DNA of 64,000 nucleotides from Balanoglossus misakiensis. Taxonomy: Eukaryota; Hemichordata. The stretch is taken from contig CM082584.2 in NCBI GenBank assembly GCA_040954595.2, positions 9,610,001 through 9,674,000 of the forward strand. Reading direction: 5' to 3'. Position numbers and translations under genes: made by a program. Positions 21,855 to 35,851 of the stretch are shown one piece after another. Within the stretch, counting starts at the first letter, position 1, and the number at the start of each line of letters is the position of its first letter. Below the pieces are notes generated by a model, which was given only the letters and a program-made list of their open reading frames with translations, was not told where the DNA came from and did not search any database.

Positions 21855-24800
21855 TTTACCAGCGCGTGCTTCGAAATATTTGCATACGAAATTAAATTGA
21901 GCGAAAGTGCATATCAGTTTGCAATCAAGGCCCCTTGGAAACGCTTCTTGCATAGATCCAACGGTTCAAAGAACGGAATAAATCTGGCCTAAATTCAACA
22001 CTTGCGTCAAATAAAACAATATAACTAATTTGCACATGCAGCATTTGCGGCTATAGGAAGCAGAACACGCCAGCTGTACTCGCATCGGAATGTATGTGGC
22101 TGTCGCGAAGGCGGTATTACATCACGGACTAACAAAAGGAGGCGCATAATGTGTATAATGACCCAAAGCACAGTTCTGTGCACACAAGAATGTTGAAAAA
22201 CGCGCTTTAGTTTAAAATATGACAAAAAAAATTACGTGACAGATATCCAGAAAGCTTTAATACAAGAAACTTTTTTTGGCTAACTGAATTACAGGTACCG
22301 GCGCCTGTGACATCTGATGTTTGTGGTGTCCTCCATGGCGCCACTCATGGTCAGAACATTCAGACGATTGATAATCCTCAAATTTCAAGGCATGAGTTTT
22401 ATGTAACTGGCTGCTGATTCAAGCATTCTGTCGTTTTACGTGGTGACAGTGAAACATTGCAGTTTGTTGTGTCGTGCGCGGCACGCATGAAAACGTTTGC
22501 GCTCAGCTGAAAGACGCCCTTATACCGTTGCGTAACGACCGCACAATCATTCTTTTTTTTGAAAAGCGAGGCAGCCACCTTTCAGCTGTCTGTCTAATTG
22601 GTTTTTATCACTCCGCGAATAGAAACGAGAAACAAGCGAATCTGAAAAGGAGGCTCTCGGGAGATAATAGGGACACACCCAGCGCTGTTTTCCACCAGCT
22701 TGGTCAAAAAGAAAGTTAACGAACAGACCCGCAGCTCAATCCAGATTCAGGGAGGGGGGATTAACAACTTTTGTTGTCAGGAATTGTAAATTACACGAAG
22801 ACAAAAGAAGGGTGCGGGTCGAGAGAAAGATTCAAGGCTGGCCGCAGTAAATCCCCAGGGCAGAACAAGCGCAGTTAAATGATAATTAGGCCACGCAATT
22901 AAAATAATGAAGAATGGAGGAGAAAATGAATTATGCGCGGATGCCAACGCATTGGCTCCAGAGATGTTCGGTTTGTTTTTGTATTTTTTGCTTGGCTGCG
23001 TTCATCAATCGCCAAGGCAGTTATCCGGAGACAACAACATCAACAAGTGGTTTTCTCACCGTTTGACGAACAAATATTTGCTGGAGGGAACGAATCGAGT
23101 TTTTTTGGGGGGATAAGGAATAACTATGTGTTTGGCGGTTAGCCAACTGTTTGATTAGTTGTTGGCGAAATCGAGAGTTAAGTTCATGAACAAATGTTGA
23201 ACCACCGATGGCGTTTACTTTGTTTAGGCCACGATATTCTCCAAGGAGAGCATTCCTTTGGGGCTGACATGTAACTTCAAGTAGTGGATGAAGTGCCCGC
23301 ATTGTTTGGGCGTCTCTGTTGATCGGATAAACGCCGATATTCCCGCAATGCGAAAATGTAATCTCGCCGAGATTAAAGGCAAAGTATACATGTACATGTA
23401 CTACCATATCGGTAGAGACAATTGGGAAGGAACTGTAAAGGTTTGCAATTGGCGCGCATGTTGGAGTGTGCGTACATTTTAGTCTGTTTGTCTTCCATAC
23501 AAGCCATCACACACCAGCAGATAAACTCAGAGAGAACGCACACACACACGACAGTACGTGCCCATGCAACTAAGGCAAAGTTTAGGTCTGCGAAAAAATG
23601 ACGAATAATTTACTGTAACTAGATAGGGTCCTTTGAGAAGACCCGGCTTCGGTTAATTCTATATACCTTCCAATCGATACGGAACAATTCGCCTTAATTT
23701 GATGTATATGAAGTATCTAGTAGCCTAATTCGCATCTGAGCGAAGTCATAGAAGGGTCGAAAGAAGATTGCTTTCGCATGAATAAGGAAGTCTTCAGGCC
23801 TGACTGCCAATCAGCGACATTGTTAGTGGGCATATTCAGAAAATCACTATTTTTTTATTCAGAACCCGTAAGAAGGAGAATGGGAAAATGGAGCGTCACA
23901 TAGTAACAGTCGAGTCTACGCATTTGTTGTACTCAAATTTGAATCTTATTCTTCCAGGTTCTCCAACAGCGAGAAAAGACTACACTGCATCATCTCAAAG
24001 ACGGGTTGCCTGACAACGGGATGATGTCTACCGAGTTTCTAAGGCGATGCCATTGATGTGGGTTCTTTCAAAATCGGAGAGAGAAAAAGATGAAACGCTG
24101 CACCGATCGATAATTTCCCCGGGAGATTATAGTCAGATGATTGCTTTTGGCATTTCAGCAACACGCGAATCCGAGTCATTAGATTCGACAGGCGCGCACG
24201 CTTTCCATCATTTGTCGAGAAAAGCTGACACTACATCTTTTTGTGCCGCGCACATTAATCTCTCCGGAGACCTTTTTACAGAAAGCCGTCGGAAAACAAG
24301 GTTATCTCAGAAGTGCGGTGCGCCGTGTTTCAGGGTGATCTGACATTTAGAAGACTGATATCCATTGATGTTGCTCTGAGTTCATAACGGTCACCTAGCA
24401 ACGAACATGCCCGAGATATTCGTTGGAAATTTAAACCTTTAACCCATATTGATACCTGTCATCTTCAAATATCGTCATATGTGGAAATGAGGTTTATCAC
24501 AAGTGCGCTCCATTTTTTATATGCGTTGACGTCTCTCCCGACCTCTGGGGAAATAAAATCTTAACGATTTTTTCTCTCGAGCACACGCGAGACGAAACTA
24601 CTTTATTATTAACTAAATTATGGAGTAAGCAGTCATGAGGACGTCTTGCTATGCCTTCTGTAGACATTTAAGCAGTTTACGAGCCCAAATCCGAACGACA
24701 AATTTGCTGCCAGCATTAAAATCCGACTCAGTTGGCGCGGGGGTGTCTACGCGAGAATGTCAACCGAAAGTCAGAGTTCTCGAACTGTGGCGATCAACTT

Positions 24801-27800
24801 CAGGACCCCAGAAATTTTTCGCTTGAATGCCACTTGTATCCATGGCAACCGCATCAGCAGTCAGCGATTCGTTTCAGCAATTTCAGTCTCTTTTATTCAA
24901 ACGACTATATAAATTTCACGGCTAAGCCTGTTGTGCTATCAGTCTATTTGCTTGTCCGCCACGAGTCGCCTTAATCGTTATTAATTGACCATTAATTCTG
25001 AGAGACAGGAACGCGCAAAGTTTGAGTGATAGAATTAGTGACATGTGCCTGGCGAGCGTTTTGCCGACCAGGACGTTGAAATTTACTAACGAACTGAACA
25101 TTTATTTATCTATCTATAAATTATCACTTTCAATGGAAGTACGAGACCTCAGGTGCATATATTATTTCAATTCAACTCTGTCTGATATTTTTACCCAAAG
25201 CCACTCATAGCGCGCGACGATGCCTGGAGACGGCGACGCCCTATACCGTTAATGGACGCGCGGCGGATGGCTTGCTAGGCAAGGGTATATGGAGACAGAC
25301 AAAAATATTTGCCTCTCGTCTGAGAGGCAATTCAAAAGACTCTACGGAATAAGGAGTATATATGGATAGAGCAAATCACGTAGAGTTGCTTGGCATAAGC
25401 ATCAATAGGAAACGGCCGATGGGACGACACACAAGCACATGTCAGTACACTGCCAGTTTAATTGTCTTGTTCGGTTGTCCACCGTGTCAACCTTTCAGAG
25501 GTTACCCAGGAGAATATTGAGATAATGAATACTCATTGTGAAAGATCTTAAATGACATTTAGAGAACACTTAGATCAGTGACTGCGTGATCACGTGACCG
25601 AGTGACTCAGGTTGGCAACTAAAACACTACTTTGTTAGAGGTACCCAACGCGCTGAATCAACACCCTCTTTGGTGACATAGCTGTATTTGACCGTGCAAT
25701 ACCCTTGCAAATATTGTGTTTTTAAGCATTCAATATTGATCGAGCTAGGCTACCCCAATACAACGGGTTTCCATTGGCACAACCAGTACGTGCCAAACAC
25801 CCCAATACCGGGGGCTCCGCACTATACACATCGATCCAATCCGTTACAATTGGGAATAACACCTGGCCTCGGTTTCGTGCAAATGCGTGTCAGCTCTTAC
25901 TATAAGAGATCGGGGTGTCGGGAGAATACAAACACGCGCATAGATAGAGACACGGCTGTTGGAAAGCGAAGGACACATCGCGCTTCAGAGAGTCATTTTT
26001 CATTCGATATCGACACGGCAGCCTTGCGACAAGGTTGCCTCACATACACGTTTATGTCCGCCTGACTGCTTCCCCAAAGGCCGGCGAATCTAGCACAGTT
26101 TGTTTAACACCTTCGAAGGTCTGTCTTGGTGGCCGCGTTCCACTTTCCAATTATGAAGGTTTCTCCCCTGTGACCGAACTTGTCCGCAGAGAAGCAAAAC
26201 ATGACTTCTGAATGTACAGTAATTGTTTTGCTTGACCGTCATTCAAACTATAAACTGAACTTTAACCCTATTTTGTTAATCCGATGAGTATTGAGATTTT
26301 TTTAACAATCAGGAACGTGTAACCCTTCAGAATCAATCTGATATTGAGGCGGATGTGGCAAAAGTTAAGCCGATAAGAAAAAAAGTAGAGTGATTGCAAG
26401 ATTATTAAACGGAATACAGATAAGGCACTACAAATGGATGTGCACACCTTTTCTATCTACTAGCATATCACGTATCACTATGTCACTGCTATCTATAATA
26501 CGGTGAAAACCCTTGGGTTTATTTTCAAGTCTCAACCAAGAATGATTATGTAAACGGTTGATAAGATTTCCAGGAATTAATATTTTCTGAAAACTATACA
26601 GTCCAACAGGGGTCCAGGCCACGTAACTATGTACAATTAATTAAAACTATTGTGCATTTGTAGGCCGCCTCATTGCTATGCCGTTTGCATGGAAACATAG
26701 CTGTATTGTTTGCCAACAGGAAAACTTCCCGCCGCACAACTTGAGGTGAATGCGGACATTTGGCCATGCTGCTCATCAGTGTTGGGGTCAACGCTTTAAC
26801 AGAACAGAATGAGCTGAACCGAAGACGCCCTTACACGACTGCAAACACCAAAACAAGCAAAGCGGATTGATTGAACGACAAAAGAGACGACAGCCTCGCA
26901 TCGGGTAGCCGACAGGGCGCGTGTTTTGTCAGAAAAACGGGCAACCGTTTACTTGATGAACTGACCCAGGAACGAAAGTTTCTCCTATTAGCTTTCAGTG
27001 AAATCTCGACCACAACACAGCTCCTTGGAGACGGCAAACAGCATCCTTTTTAACTTCGGGGACACTGGGGAAATAAAGGGGGTCGGGAAGAATGGAACTC
27101 GCTCTGAAAGGGGGAAAACCAACACACTTTTAGGGAATGCGTCACTGCAAGTGTTTGATTGTTTGTTTTTGTAACTGTCAGGGATCAGAACTTTCAAAAA
27201 CCAAGGCGCGCAGAACAAACAACACCGTTGTGAGTTTTTTTTTACCCAACAACAGACTCCTCACAAAATACATGTACTAGCCAACATTGCATCGTCATTG
27301 TGAAACGGTACACTAACTGCAAGCGTAAAACCCAGACACCTGTTCCGATGTACAACTCCTTGTGATCGTGTTACTGCTCAGTGTCCTATATAAAGCAATA
27401 AAATCGGTGCTAACCGTATCAATTGTGTTATTGCTCTGTGTGTTGTACCGAACGTAATCAAATATACAGCAAGCGCGGTACTTTATTTCCACAGACGCAC
27501 TTAATTATGTCAATTTCGTTTTCACGAGTAGTAAGAATGCCGTTTGGATTTACGTTATTAAAATTGCTGGTAATGAAATTGTCGCAGACCTTACCGGCTG
27601 CGACAAAGGAAACGGTGTTAATTGAATGATGTCATAAATGTACAGGTGGTTGCCACACGACCAATCAAATGAACTTTGGACTTTTCATTCATAATGAGAG
27701 GACCGATACACGTGGCTCGAAATTTTATATCCGTCCACATGTGTGCTAGCTTGATCTCGAACAAGCAGATAGAAGCAGTTTGTTTCGTTAAGCCCCAATG

Positions 27801-30800
27801 ATTATTCCATTACAACAAATGCAATTATTTATGGCGACTTTTTTATGTTGTGAATAATTGACATTTTGTTTTTTAAATCGCTGAAGTGTAACGACTGTGA
27901 TGTATTAATTCGAATCTGGTGTATACAAAGATAAAAACGACAGAGCAAAGATAAAAACAAAACGGTACCGCAACGAACAAATCAAACGCAAGCACCACAA
28001 AGAACGTTCAGTTTTTTCATCATCACGTTGCGGGAACATTAATTTCCGCAAAGCTGAAATACGAAGCGACTGACTAATGATCAGTGAGTTTTCATGAACC
28101 TACGGCGTGCATAGAAATTTATTAATTTACAGAGTGGAAATTAAACGAGCGAGCACTTCGTTGATAATAAACGACCACTCCAACATCGCGGATGAAATAC
28201 TGTAATCGCTTTCACGGAAACCGCTCGCAGCTGAGAGCAGTCCATTACAATTTAGATCAAGCAAATTCTGACAGCCTTTGCTTCATTTCAAATTTGATAT
28301 CTGGAATTTTCAATCAATTATTCAATGCCTAAGGGCAGAGCTGTAAACGCACCATTTGTACTGCGATATGGTACCGGTTTTATTTTACCTTCAAAATGTC
28401 TATTTTTACACCGTTAATCCCTTCAATTTGCGTGATAAAACATTCGTGTAAGCGAGTGTGTACTCAGATAATTACACTTTGATTAAGATTGCGTAATGAC
28501 ACTGCGAACAAAGAGGGAATTCATCCGGATGGTTTTATTTCAGAACGAAACGCAAACATTCGGGGTGTAATTTTTGTCATGAAAGATCAGCTCTGGGGCG
28601 ACATAAATGGCACGGCAAAGATGCATAACGATACGAATAGCCGAATGTCAAATTCTACAGTGGACATGGTGCACGACCTAGTAGGCAAGTGTGCTTGAAC
28701 CGGCTTTACATAATCACTCTTTCATATTGCTTCAACACGTTATTATATTATCATTTATTAATTAATTAAGGTGTGCACCAAACTACTACGCAGTTAAGTA
28801 TTGGCCATTGCATGTACCTGAAAACTAGAATTCACATGGCGATCATGTCCACTCAAAATACTTGTCTACAGTTTCCATGACAACCGACGTACTGTTTCTG
28901 TGACAACAACACCTGTGCAGTTTCCCTTATTCGATTTTGAGAAACGTGTCAGGAAAGATTGCTGAAATAACCAGTGTTTGTGCCAACGCTTTAAAGCTGG
29001 CAATGTGCCAAGCAAAAGAAGCGTTTACTATGCTGTGTGAAAGTATTGGTTTAGGTGTGTCAATACTGATGCAAGTCCATCAAATATTTTTTAAATTAGA
29101 GGTTTTAATTCTTACAATATCTCTGTAAATAAGTTCGAAAAAGACCTTTTTAAAAATAATGTAAAATATTAAATATGTGAAAAATATGTACAGAAATATC
29201 TTAAGCTTAAAACGTTGAAATTTCAACTTGAGACAAAATCACATTTAAATTTGAAATTTACTTAAGCAGGAAGAATGCTTTACATGCAATAAATAGCGAT
29301 TGTCATAACAGGAAATTGCAAATAGACGATTTTCAGATATTCCTTAAGATATAAAATTATAAAAAGACAAGCATGTATATACGACACATAAAATGATATC
29401 CTGTCGACATTATCTCCATGGTAACGCATGACCTTTGTTTCGCTAGCGACAGTGTGGTAATAAAATGAAAGTGAAATTACCTGACATAAAAAACTGTTTA
29501 CATCAACTTTTAACCTATATATTCTCTTATAGGAAGAAAAGGCAAAATGTACACCTTATTGCGTGTTCACACGCCTAGCATGGAAACGCGTACGCTATTT
29601 TTTTCATGTGGGTTTCATTTAGGCCTACTCAAGAAACTTCAAATATACAAAATGAAACAACTCGCAGTCTCGACATTTCATAAAATTATGAACAGCTAGT
29701 GTTTAATACTGTCCTCCATATGTCAAAAGAGGGAAAAAAGACGACGGATGTGCGCATGTCAAACTGACGACACGGAAAGCAGATAATGACTTTGGATGCC
29801 AACACAAATAAAGCGCGTACAATGACATGAACACGCACTTAATTAAAAACTCGCAGGGTTATCATTCACGCCGGTGTCACTACACGCATACGTGAACATA
29901 ATACGCTGAAATGAATTCAAAACAAACACGAGCGTTGTCATAGCAACGATGTGCTCTGCGAGGTGCTTCACCAGAGCACAGACATTGAAGCCGCCGCGAC
30001 GATCCGATCCGAGCCAACATTATTCACTTTTTTTATCAGTTACATTTTGCTAATTACATTTGCTGGAAGCCTGGGCTATTTCATTTTCTCCACTTGCAAA
30101 AAGCGAAATTAATACTCAAAACGTTGTGGTTTGTCACGTGATCTCAGAAATATGTGTCTTTAATCTTTATACAACTGACTTCTATATTTTCTAATTGGGG
30201 AGGATGATTAAAAAGGTATTACTGTCGATGGCTAATTATATAGCTAATAATATAGACAGATCATAACAGAGCTACCGTCTAATTATGGTTTTAGTTTTTT
30301 GTAAGTTTTTGGAATTAATCTGCCATTGAATCAACAAAAATTTACACCCGCGAATTGGAATATTAAGTGTTTTATTGACGCTGCGATTTAAAGGTCGGGT
30401 GTCGCTACCTCGAAGGAGAAAAATATAAGGCAGTTTTATTGCTATATAGTTTGTGTGCATTTCTGTACGTACCCCAACAATATAAAAAAAATCCTCCAAC
30501 ATGTTTATTTTTGGTTGAGCTTCACTCAAATGTCGAGATACGAATACATCGATTTGCATTCAAAGTTCATGCAATGTCGATTTTGTTTTTCTGCAGCCGG
30601 GATTTTTCCTGCGACGCAATGCGTAGGTTTGGATTTAAAGGTTTTCATTATAGACGAGCCGCCGGGTTTCCTGCGCCGAAGATTGAAAATAAATGAGAAG
30701 ATGAACGAGACGGCGGATGAATACGAAACCGCCATTGTGTGTGATTTGGCCCGGGGGTTGTAATGACACCAAAACTGATTGAAATTCAGGTCTCCAGCTC

Positions 30801-32785
30801 CGTTCAATTTTCTCCCCGATAAATAAACAAAATATGAAATTCAGCAAATGGGAGACATCCACTGCTCGATATCAGAGAAGGTTACTGCAGCTTGGGGTGA
30901 ATTGACGATCGTACAATTATCCGAACTGAGAAGCAGCAGGTCTTTATTCTTTTCACCATATGATACGAGACAGGAGCTGCCGGGATGTTTCTCTATTGAA
31001 GAGAATCGATGGGAGCCTACGTTTTGATCGATTTAATCCCAGTTTTAGTCGAACGCTGCAGCGCGGATGACTTCGTTCTAAATTCAGCGTCGCGTCGTAC
31101 ATGAACCAGGGATCACGCGCACAGATTTTACATCCAAACTGAAAAACAACAACAGATGACGCAGTATCGTCAAGGGGGGATTTAGAAATCTAAATTACAA
31201 ACGTTCCCAATACTTTATACAGTGTCTGCTTAACACTGAAAGGAGTATGATATTTCAAAAGGTCAGTTCCACGGTGTTGGGACAGTTAGCACTGGGCGTT
31301 TACCCCAATCCATCCTACACCTATTAACAGGTGGATGCAAAATGTGATATTCTACGTTTCAGTGCAAAACATATTCGCGATCCAATGTTCAGCGGATGAA
31401 CGCGGGTCAAACAGGTCACCTTCGAAAATTAAATTCGTGCATCAGTGGGGAGCGATATGTCATTTCATGAACATCATGTCATTTTCTGAGTAATGGATTT
31501 CATCCCTGTATTATATTAATGTCTCTCGGTGCGTGAACTATGTCGCCCTAAATTTAACCAGCTTGTATTATTCAGATGGGGAGTGATGTACGGCAGGTTA
31601 ACATACACACTGTTGCCATCCGTTGCTGTGTACTCTCAATATTCCTGAATGCTACATACAAAGGCCGACAGGAGGAGTAATTTGCTGCTTCGTGTAATGC
31701 AATTTTATGGTTATTCCGGGAGCCGTCGAATTCATTACTGAATTTCTCTCGACGATAAAAAGCGCCGTTTAGTGTTTCTTTATGCGACCGCGTCTACAAC
31801 AAACACTTTACACCATCAAGGGTGATGGCAGACGGCGTTAGATGCCACCACACTAAAACGAAAGAGCCCGGTTCCGGTTTACGTGAAGTGGAAATTCTGA
31901 ACCGGAGATTCGCAATTTGTGCCCTGGTATCGCCCATTGTCTTCTGGAACGTCGGTTTAGTCCGCAAAGCATAAAGTGCGATTAAAACTGTATTTCTTCG
32001 ATCGGATTGGCGTCGCGTAGGTCAATAACAGAAGCTGTGGTGGTGAAATATCGACACGTGATATCGCATTATTTTCGATTATTAATTTTTTTTAAATAAC
32101 GTGTTTGAAAAATCAAAATCTAAAAATAAAAACACTTCGACGGCAAATATAGTAAACAATTGATCAAGTTATGGTACATTAGGAGAGGTTACCGGTAAAC
32201 GCCGTCACACGCGACTGACAGGTTCGCAAAAGAATTTCATTTTTGGAGTAGAGAGAAAAAATGTAGAACGAAGGGAATTCCATTAGGGTATACGAATGAC
32301 TGAGCATGGTTCGTTCCAAATGGTGTGAAATACTGACTGGTGTCGATGACCGAGTGACCGCTGATGACGGATTGGCTTTTTGACAATTTGGAATTTTAGA
32401 CCAGAGTGACCTGGGCAAATCCGAATGACTGGATTCGCGACGGCGTCACTTCTATATGCCTGGCTAAACAAGCCCAGCCATGGACCTTTCTCAAGGAGTC
32501 TCTCCACAAAGACAAGACGTAACGCCACTAAACAAACGTTTCTCCCTCTCTCCGCCGCGGGTGAAAAAAAACCCTCCTTTGTCTCCGCACTCATTGTGTT
32601 CTGCGCGGAGACGACGACGTTGCTATGACAACTCGCTGTTGTGTAATGCCCAGACGCGAGCGAATACAGAGACAAATTGCACGTGTGACCATGGGGGTAA
32701 GCTGAGCCAACAAAGTGGTCTGGCCGCGTGAATGTGTCGTGGCCATGTTCACTTCTGATCAACCATTGCTCTTACTAAAAAGGGC

Positions 32786-32788
<3 letters not shown>

Positions 32789-32820
<32 letters not shown>
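32789..32820. repeat. Poly(T) run of 32 nt
   Basis: An uninterrupted T32. It may be a plain homopolymer or the poly(A) tail of a retroposed element inserted on the minus strand, whose body would lie to the right; I do not recognise such a body. Confidence 0.85.
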
Positions 32821-32824
<4 letters not shown>

Positions 32825-33926
32825 TGCGCAATGCGTTAATTTGAGGCGAAAACCCGAAGGGAATGTTTATCAAGTTACTCGAAGATTTTTAAAGTGAATC
32901 ACAGTTTTCCTAGTTGCAGTCAAGACGCAGGGTGTAAAGACATCAGTGTGAAGCAAATGAGATAAAAATATACATCATTTTCTTGATAAGTTAAAATATG
33001 TCAGTGGACTTGACATAAAAATGTTTTACGGCATTAACTGACCTTTTAAAGTACAACTCTGACTGAAGGGTTGTTTATACTAACTGTACACAACTTAATA
33101 TTAAGGCAAATCATACAGCTACTTCTGGGTTACCGGTGTTAGTGAAATGACAGTATTTTTGACATTTTAGCGGCTTTTTGCTTTCATCTCAGCGAAAGTT
33201 CTCCTTTCCCTAAGTCAACAGCAAAAGACTAAATGTACGCATGCTATATAGTATATTTGTGTTCACCTGAAATTCCAAAGGTCGCGTTCAAGGCACGGCC
33301 TTGGTGACCGAAAAGCGCGTCAATTTAGTCGCCCGTTGTTGCTTGGCTGTCTTATCGCTGAGATTATAAGCCACAACAGTTACGGTCTATTAAACTTGGA
33401 TGCGTCTCCGTAACACTTACTTCTTGTCATGGTAGTTGCTCTCGGGCCGGCGAAGTGCCACATCTCGTAAAAAAAACGTGAGAGACATGACATCGCAACG
33501 AGTTGAATAAACACCAGCGCATACAACGAAAAACAACAACAAAAACACCGTACGGTGAAAGGGGTCCCGTTGGAGATGTTGACAAACAGCGCACAGTTCA
33601 TTATTGCTTCTTGAACTTCCATCAAGGTCATAGAATGTCAATCTTTTCAAGACCTTCTTCGTCGAATCACAATAAAATACGTGCAGTATATGTACAGTGA
33701 TGTATATCTGACCACAGATGCCGCTAAGATTGGAGGTACTTGTCTGTAACCGCACCGCAAAGTGAAGACAAAGCGTTATTCGCTGCAAGTTTGTTTTCAC
33801 AAATGTCTCTTGTAAATCGCACGATTGGAGTCTTTTGTGTCTCCGGCCGGTGAATTGCACTGAATAACGCGGTGACTGTTAAAAAAGCTCGAATCAGAAG
33901 CGCGAGAAAACAAATCCCGGCATTCT

Positions 33927-33932
33927 TTTAAT
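33927..33932 (-). terminator. Possible poly(A) signal ATTAAA for the orphan gene
   Basis: ATTAAA on the minus strand, about 190 nt past the stop codon of the orphan ORF. Spacing is reasonable for a short 3' UTR; cleavage site not identified. Confidence 0.3.
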
Positions 33933-34123
33933 ATCGCCTAATATCTGGTTCTTCACGTCCGTCTTGGGGAAATAGGAGGTGTTTTTTAAATAAAAGAAAA
34001 AATCCACGTGGTTACGGTTTACGATACAATGCCCGCATCCGCGTTCCTTTCGGTATCCGTTCGTGCCAGTGATTGCACAGGTGTGCGACGCCGCACCCAG
34101 CGTGCATTCTCGCGGGCTGCCTA

Positions 34124-35851
34124 CTACGTCGTCACACCGGAGAGACGCTTGGCCAAATGCTTTCGAAAGTTGTTGCCGTTCTCCGCGCCGGGCTGGGATT
34201 TGTACCTGGCGTACAAGTCGTTCTTGGCCGCTTCGAACTGAAAGACCCCGTTTTCGATGAAGCTGGACTTCCTCCGCATCATCATCTGAAACTCCTTGCC
34301 CAGGATGATGTCGCGGATGCTCTTGAAGGGGTTGTGGACCGGTTGTCGGAAGTGCGGTCCGGGCTGGATCTTCCCTTCGTCCGCCAGCCGGATTATGTTC
34401 TTCATGTTCGTCTTGATGAACAGCCAGCCCTTCCCGAGCGGACGAGACATGGCCTCCACTTTCTTTTTCCCCTTCGTGGTGCTTTTGTCCGGCTCCTCGC
34501 CTTCCTTCTCCTCGCTGATCGTCGGCACCGCTTCGGAGGCGCGCCTGTTGTTGCCGCCGGTGCCGGGCGTCCCCCCTCGCTGTTGTGCCACGGTGTTGCG
34601 GAGTTTGGTTTTGAGGGAGGACCAGTTGCGGCTGAGTTTCCTGTTGGGACGCCGCAGTCTCGGACCGCCGTCCTGGTCCTTGCACTGGCTCTCGTCTTCC
34701 CCGGCGTTGATCTGCTCCAGCACCCGTTTGAATTCCTGGCTCGATTTCGAGTTGAAGTCCTTCTTCCGAGTCTGCACGAAGTTCAACTGTTCCTGCACTC
34801 GGTGCGTGTCATCGACCTGCTTCATCGCGAGATCGAGAATCGTGTCAATGTTCGGAACGATGATGGGCGACGTGGCCGGCCGGACCACCTCGGAATCGCT
34901 ACCCGACGCTAACCTGGACGACACCGACCCCCGGGGGCTCAGGAAATCGCCGACTGTTGAGGCTGTGATCGAGTGGCGGCGATTACCTAGCGACGGGAGC
35001 GGCTCTGCAGATTCGGCCCCTCCGTGAGCACTTCTAGGCGACAAGACAGACTGGGTCCCAGTTTTAGACTTTTTGTCCGCTGTGGAGGCAGACGTTCGCG
35101 CCGACGACCGGCTACTGACACTGCTCGCTTCCCACTGGTCCTGACCGTTCAACGCAGTTCCGTTTTTCCCGGACAACGCCGAAACTTTGAGAGGCGAATC
35201 AGATTTGGAATCTTCGATAACAGTCGGTGCAGATACCGTACTGTGATTGTCCATGTCAGTGCGGCTATTATTACGTGGCGTTCGTTGAGATTTGCCGGCA
35301 CTGCCAGCAAATCTTTTACCGTTTTGATTCAAATGATTGTCTTCATTAACTGTGTCAACCCACCTGTCTAAAGACTTTTGGCTTTGCGCGTCGCCCTGAT
35401 CAAGAGCGCTCCGACGTCCCCTGGCAGACCGAGGCGTCGTCGCTAGCGAGTTCCCCGTTGTCGCTGCGTCTCGCTGTTTGACTGTCCTTATGTTGTCAAC
35501 TGTTACTCTAGTCGTATGCAAATGATTGGTTCCGAAACTTTGCTTGCTGTAATGATTTGCTAATTCCCTCTTTGATAGATAGTGTTTACTATTGTTCGAC
35601 TTGTTGGCGGCCTTCCTGCCAGCGGCGGCTGACAACTCCGAAGTGCCCGGCGCGCCCGCACTCCGGTGCCGCCCGCTGTGACTGCGGTAGCCCCCGCCAC
35701 TCCCACCGCCATCCTGGTGAAAATCATACTCGCGCAGATTCGATATGTAGCAGTCGGTACCCGACGGTTTTTCGATGGAGCGCGGTAGCAGCTTCGGCGG
35801 GGTCCGAAGCCCCGGATAAACACGGTCTGCCCATCTCTCGGCCATTAACAT
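34124..35851 (-). CDS. Uncharacterised 575-residue protein, apparently intronless
   Basis: One uninterrupted frame of 576 codons starts at an ATG with G at -3, preceded in frame by TAG five codons upstream, and ends at a TAG, so it looks complete. I do not recognise the family. Residues 45-330 are Ser/Gly/Arg/Asn-rich and surely disordered. Residues 332-382 (IDTILDLAMKQVDDTHRVQE onward) look like a charged amphipathic helix. Residues 398-418 are strongly basic. Residues 468-570 (GWLFIKTNMKNIIRL, HNPFKSIRDIILGKEFQMMM, FQFEAAKNDLYARY) look folded and are the likeliest conserved part. It has three RRxS basophilic kinase sites (Ser294, Ser439, Ser529) and repeated Ser/Thr-Pro-Arg sites (139, 191, 271, 305). 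There is no signal peptide or membrane span. The 3' half is clearly more GC-rich than its flanks, which also produces long antisense frames. It could be a lineage-restricted gene or an old retrogene. Confidence 0.75.
   Translation of the reverse strand: MLMAERWADRVYPGLRTPPKLLPRSIEKPSGTDCYISNLREYDFHQDGGGSGGGYRSHSGRHRSAGAPGTSELSAAAGRKAANKSNNSKHYLSKRELANHYSKQSFGTNHLHTTRVTVDNIRTVKQRDAATTGNSLATTPRSARGRRSALDQGDAQSQKSLDRWVDTVNEDNHLNQNGKRFAGSAGKSQRTPRNNSRTDMDNHSTVSAPTVIEDSKSDSPLKVSALSGKNGTALNGQDQWEASSVSSRSSARTSASTADKKSKTGTQSVLSPRSAHGGAESAEPLPSLGNRRHSITASTVGDFLSPRGSVSSRLASGSDSEVVRPATSPIIVPNIDTILDLAMKQVDDTHRVQEQLNFVQTRKKDFNSKSSQEFKRVLEQINAGEDESQCKDQDGGPRLRRPNRKLSRNWSSLKTKLRNTVAQQRGGTPGTGGNNRRASEAVPTISEEKEGEEPDKSTTKGKKKVEAMSRPLGKGWLFIKTNMKNIIRLADEGKIQPGPHFRQPVHNPFKSIRDIILGKEFQMMMRRKSSFIENGVFQFEAAKNDLYARYKSQPGAENGNNFRKHLAKRLSGVTT

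Larger units (their letters stand above)
15061..33900. other. Gene-poor region, about 19 kb
   Basis: I find no convincing exon on either strand. The longer frames (25688-26065 plus, 24047-24343 plus, 32283-32762 minus) have no recognisable domain, no splice-flanked conserved blocks and no coding-like composition. The region holds microsatellites at 19001-19070 and 21740-21854, a C14 run at 15704-15717 and a T32 run at 32789-32820. The rest is AT-leaning unique-looking sequence in which I see nothing definite. Confidence 0.5.

Noticed and set aside
32283-32762. 159-codon minus frame
   Set aside because: No family match I can name and no neighbouring exons; long frames of this size are expected a few times in 64 kb.
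34073-35027. Long plus-strand frames of 279 and 243 codons
   Set aside because: They lie antisense to the orphan ORF and arise from its GC-rich codons. They have no domain and the minus frame is longer, with a better start.
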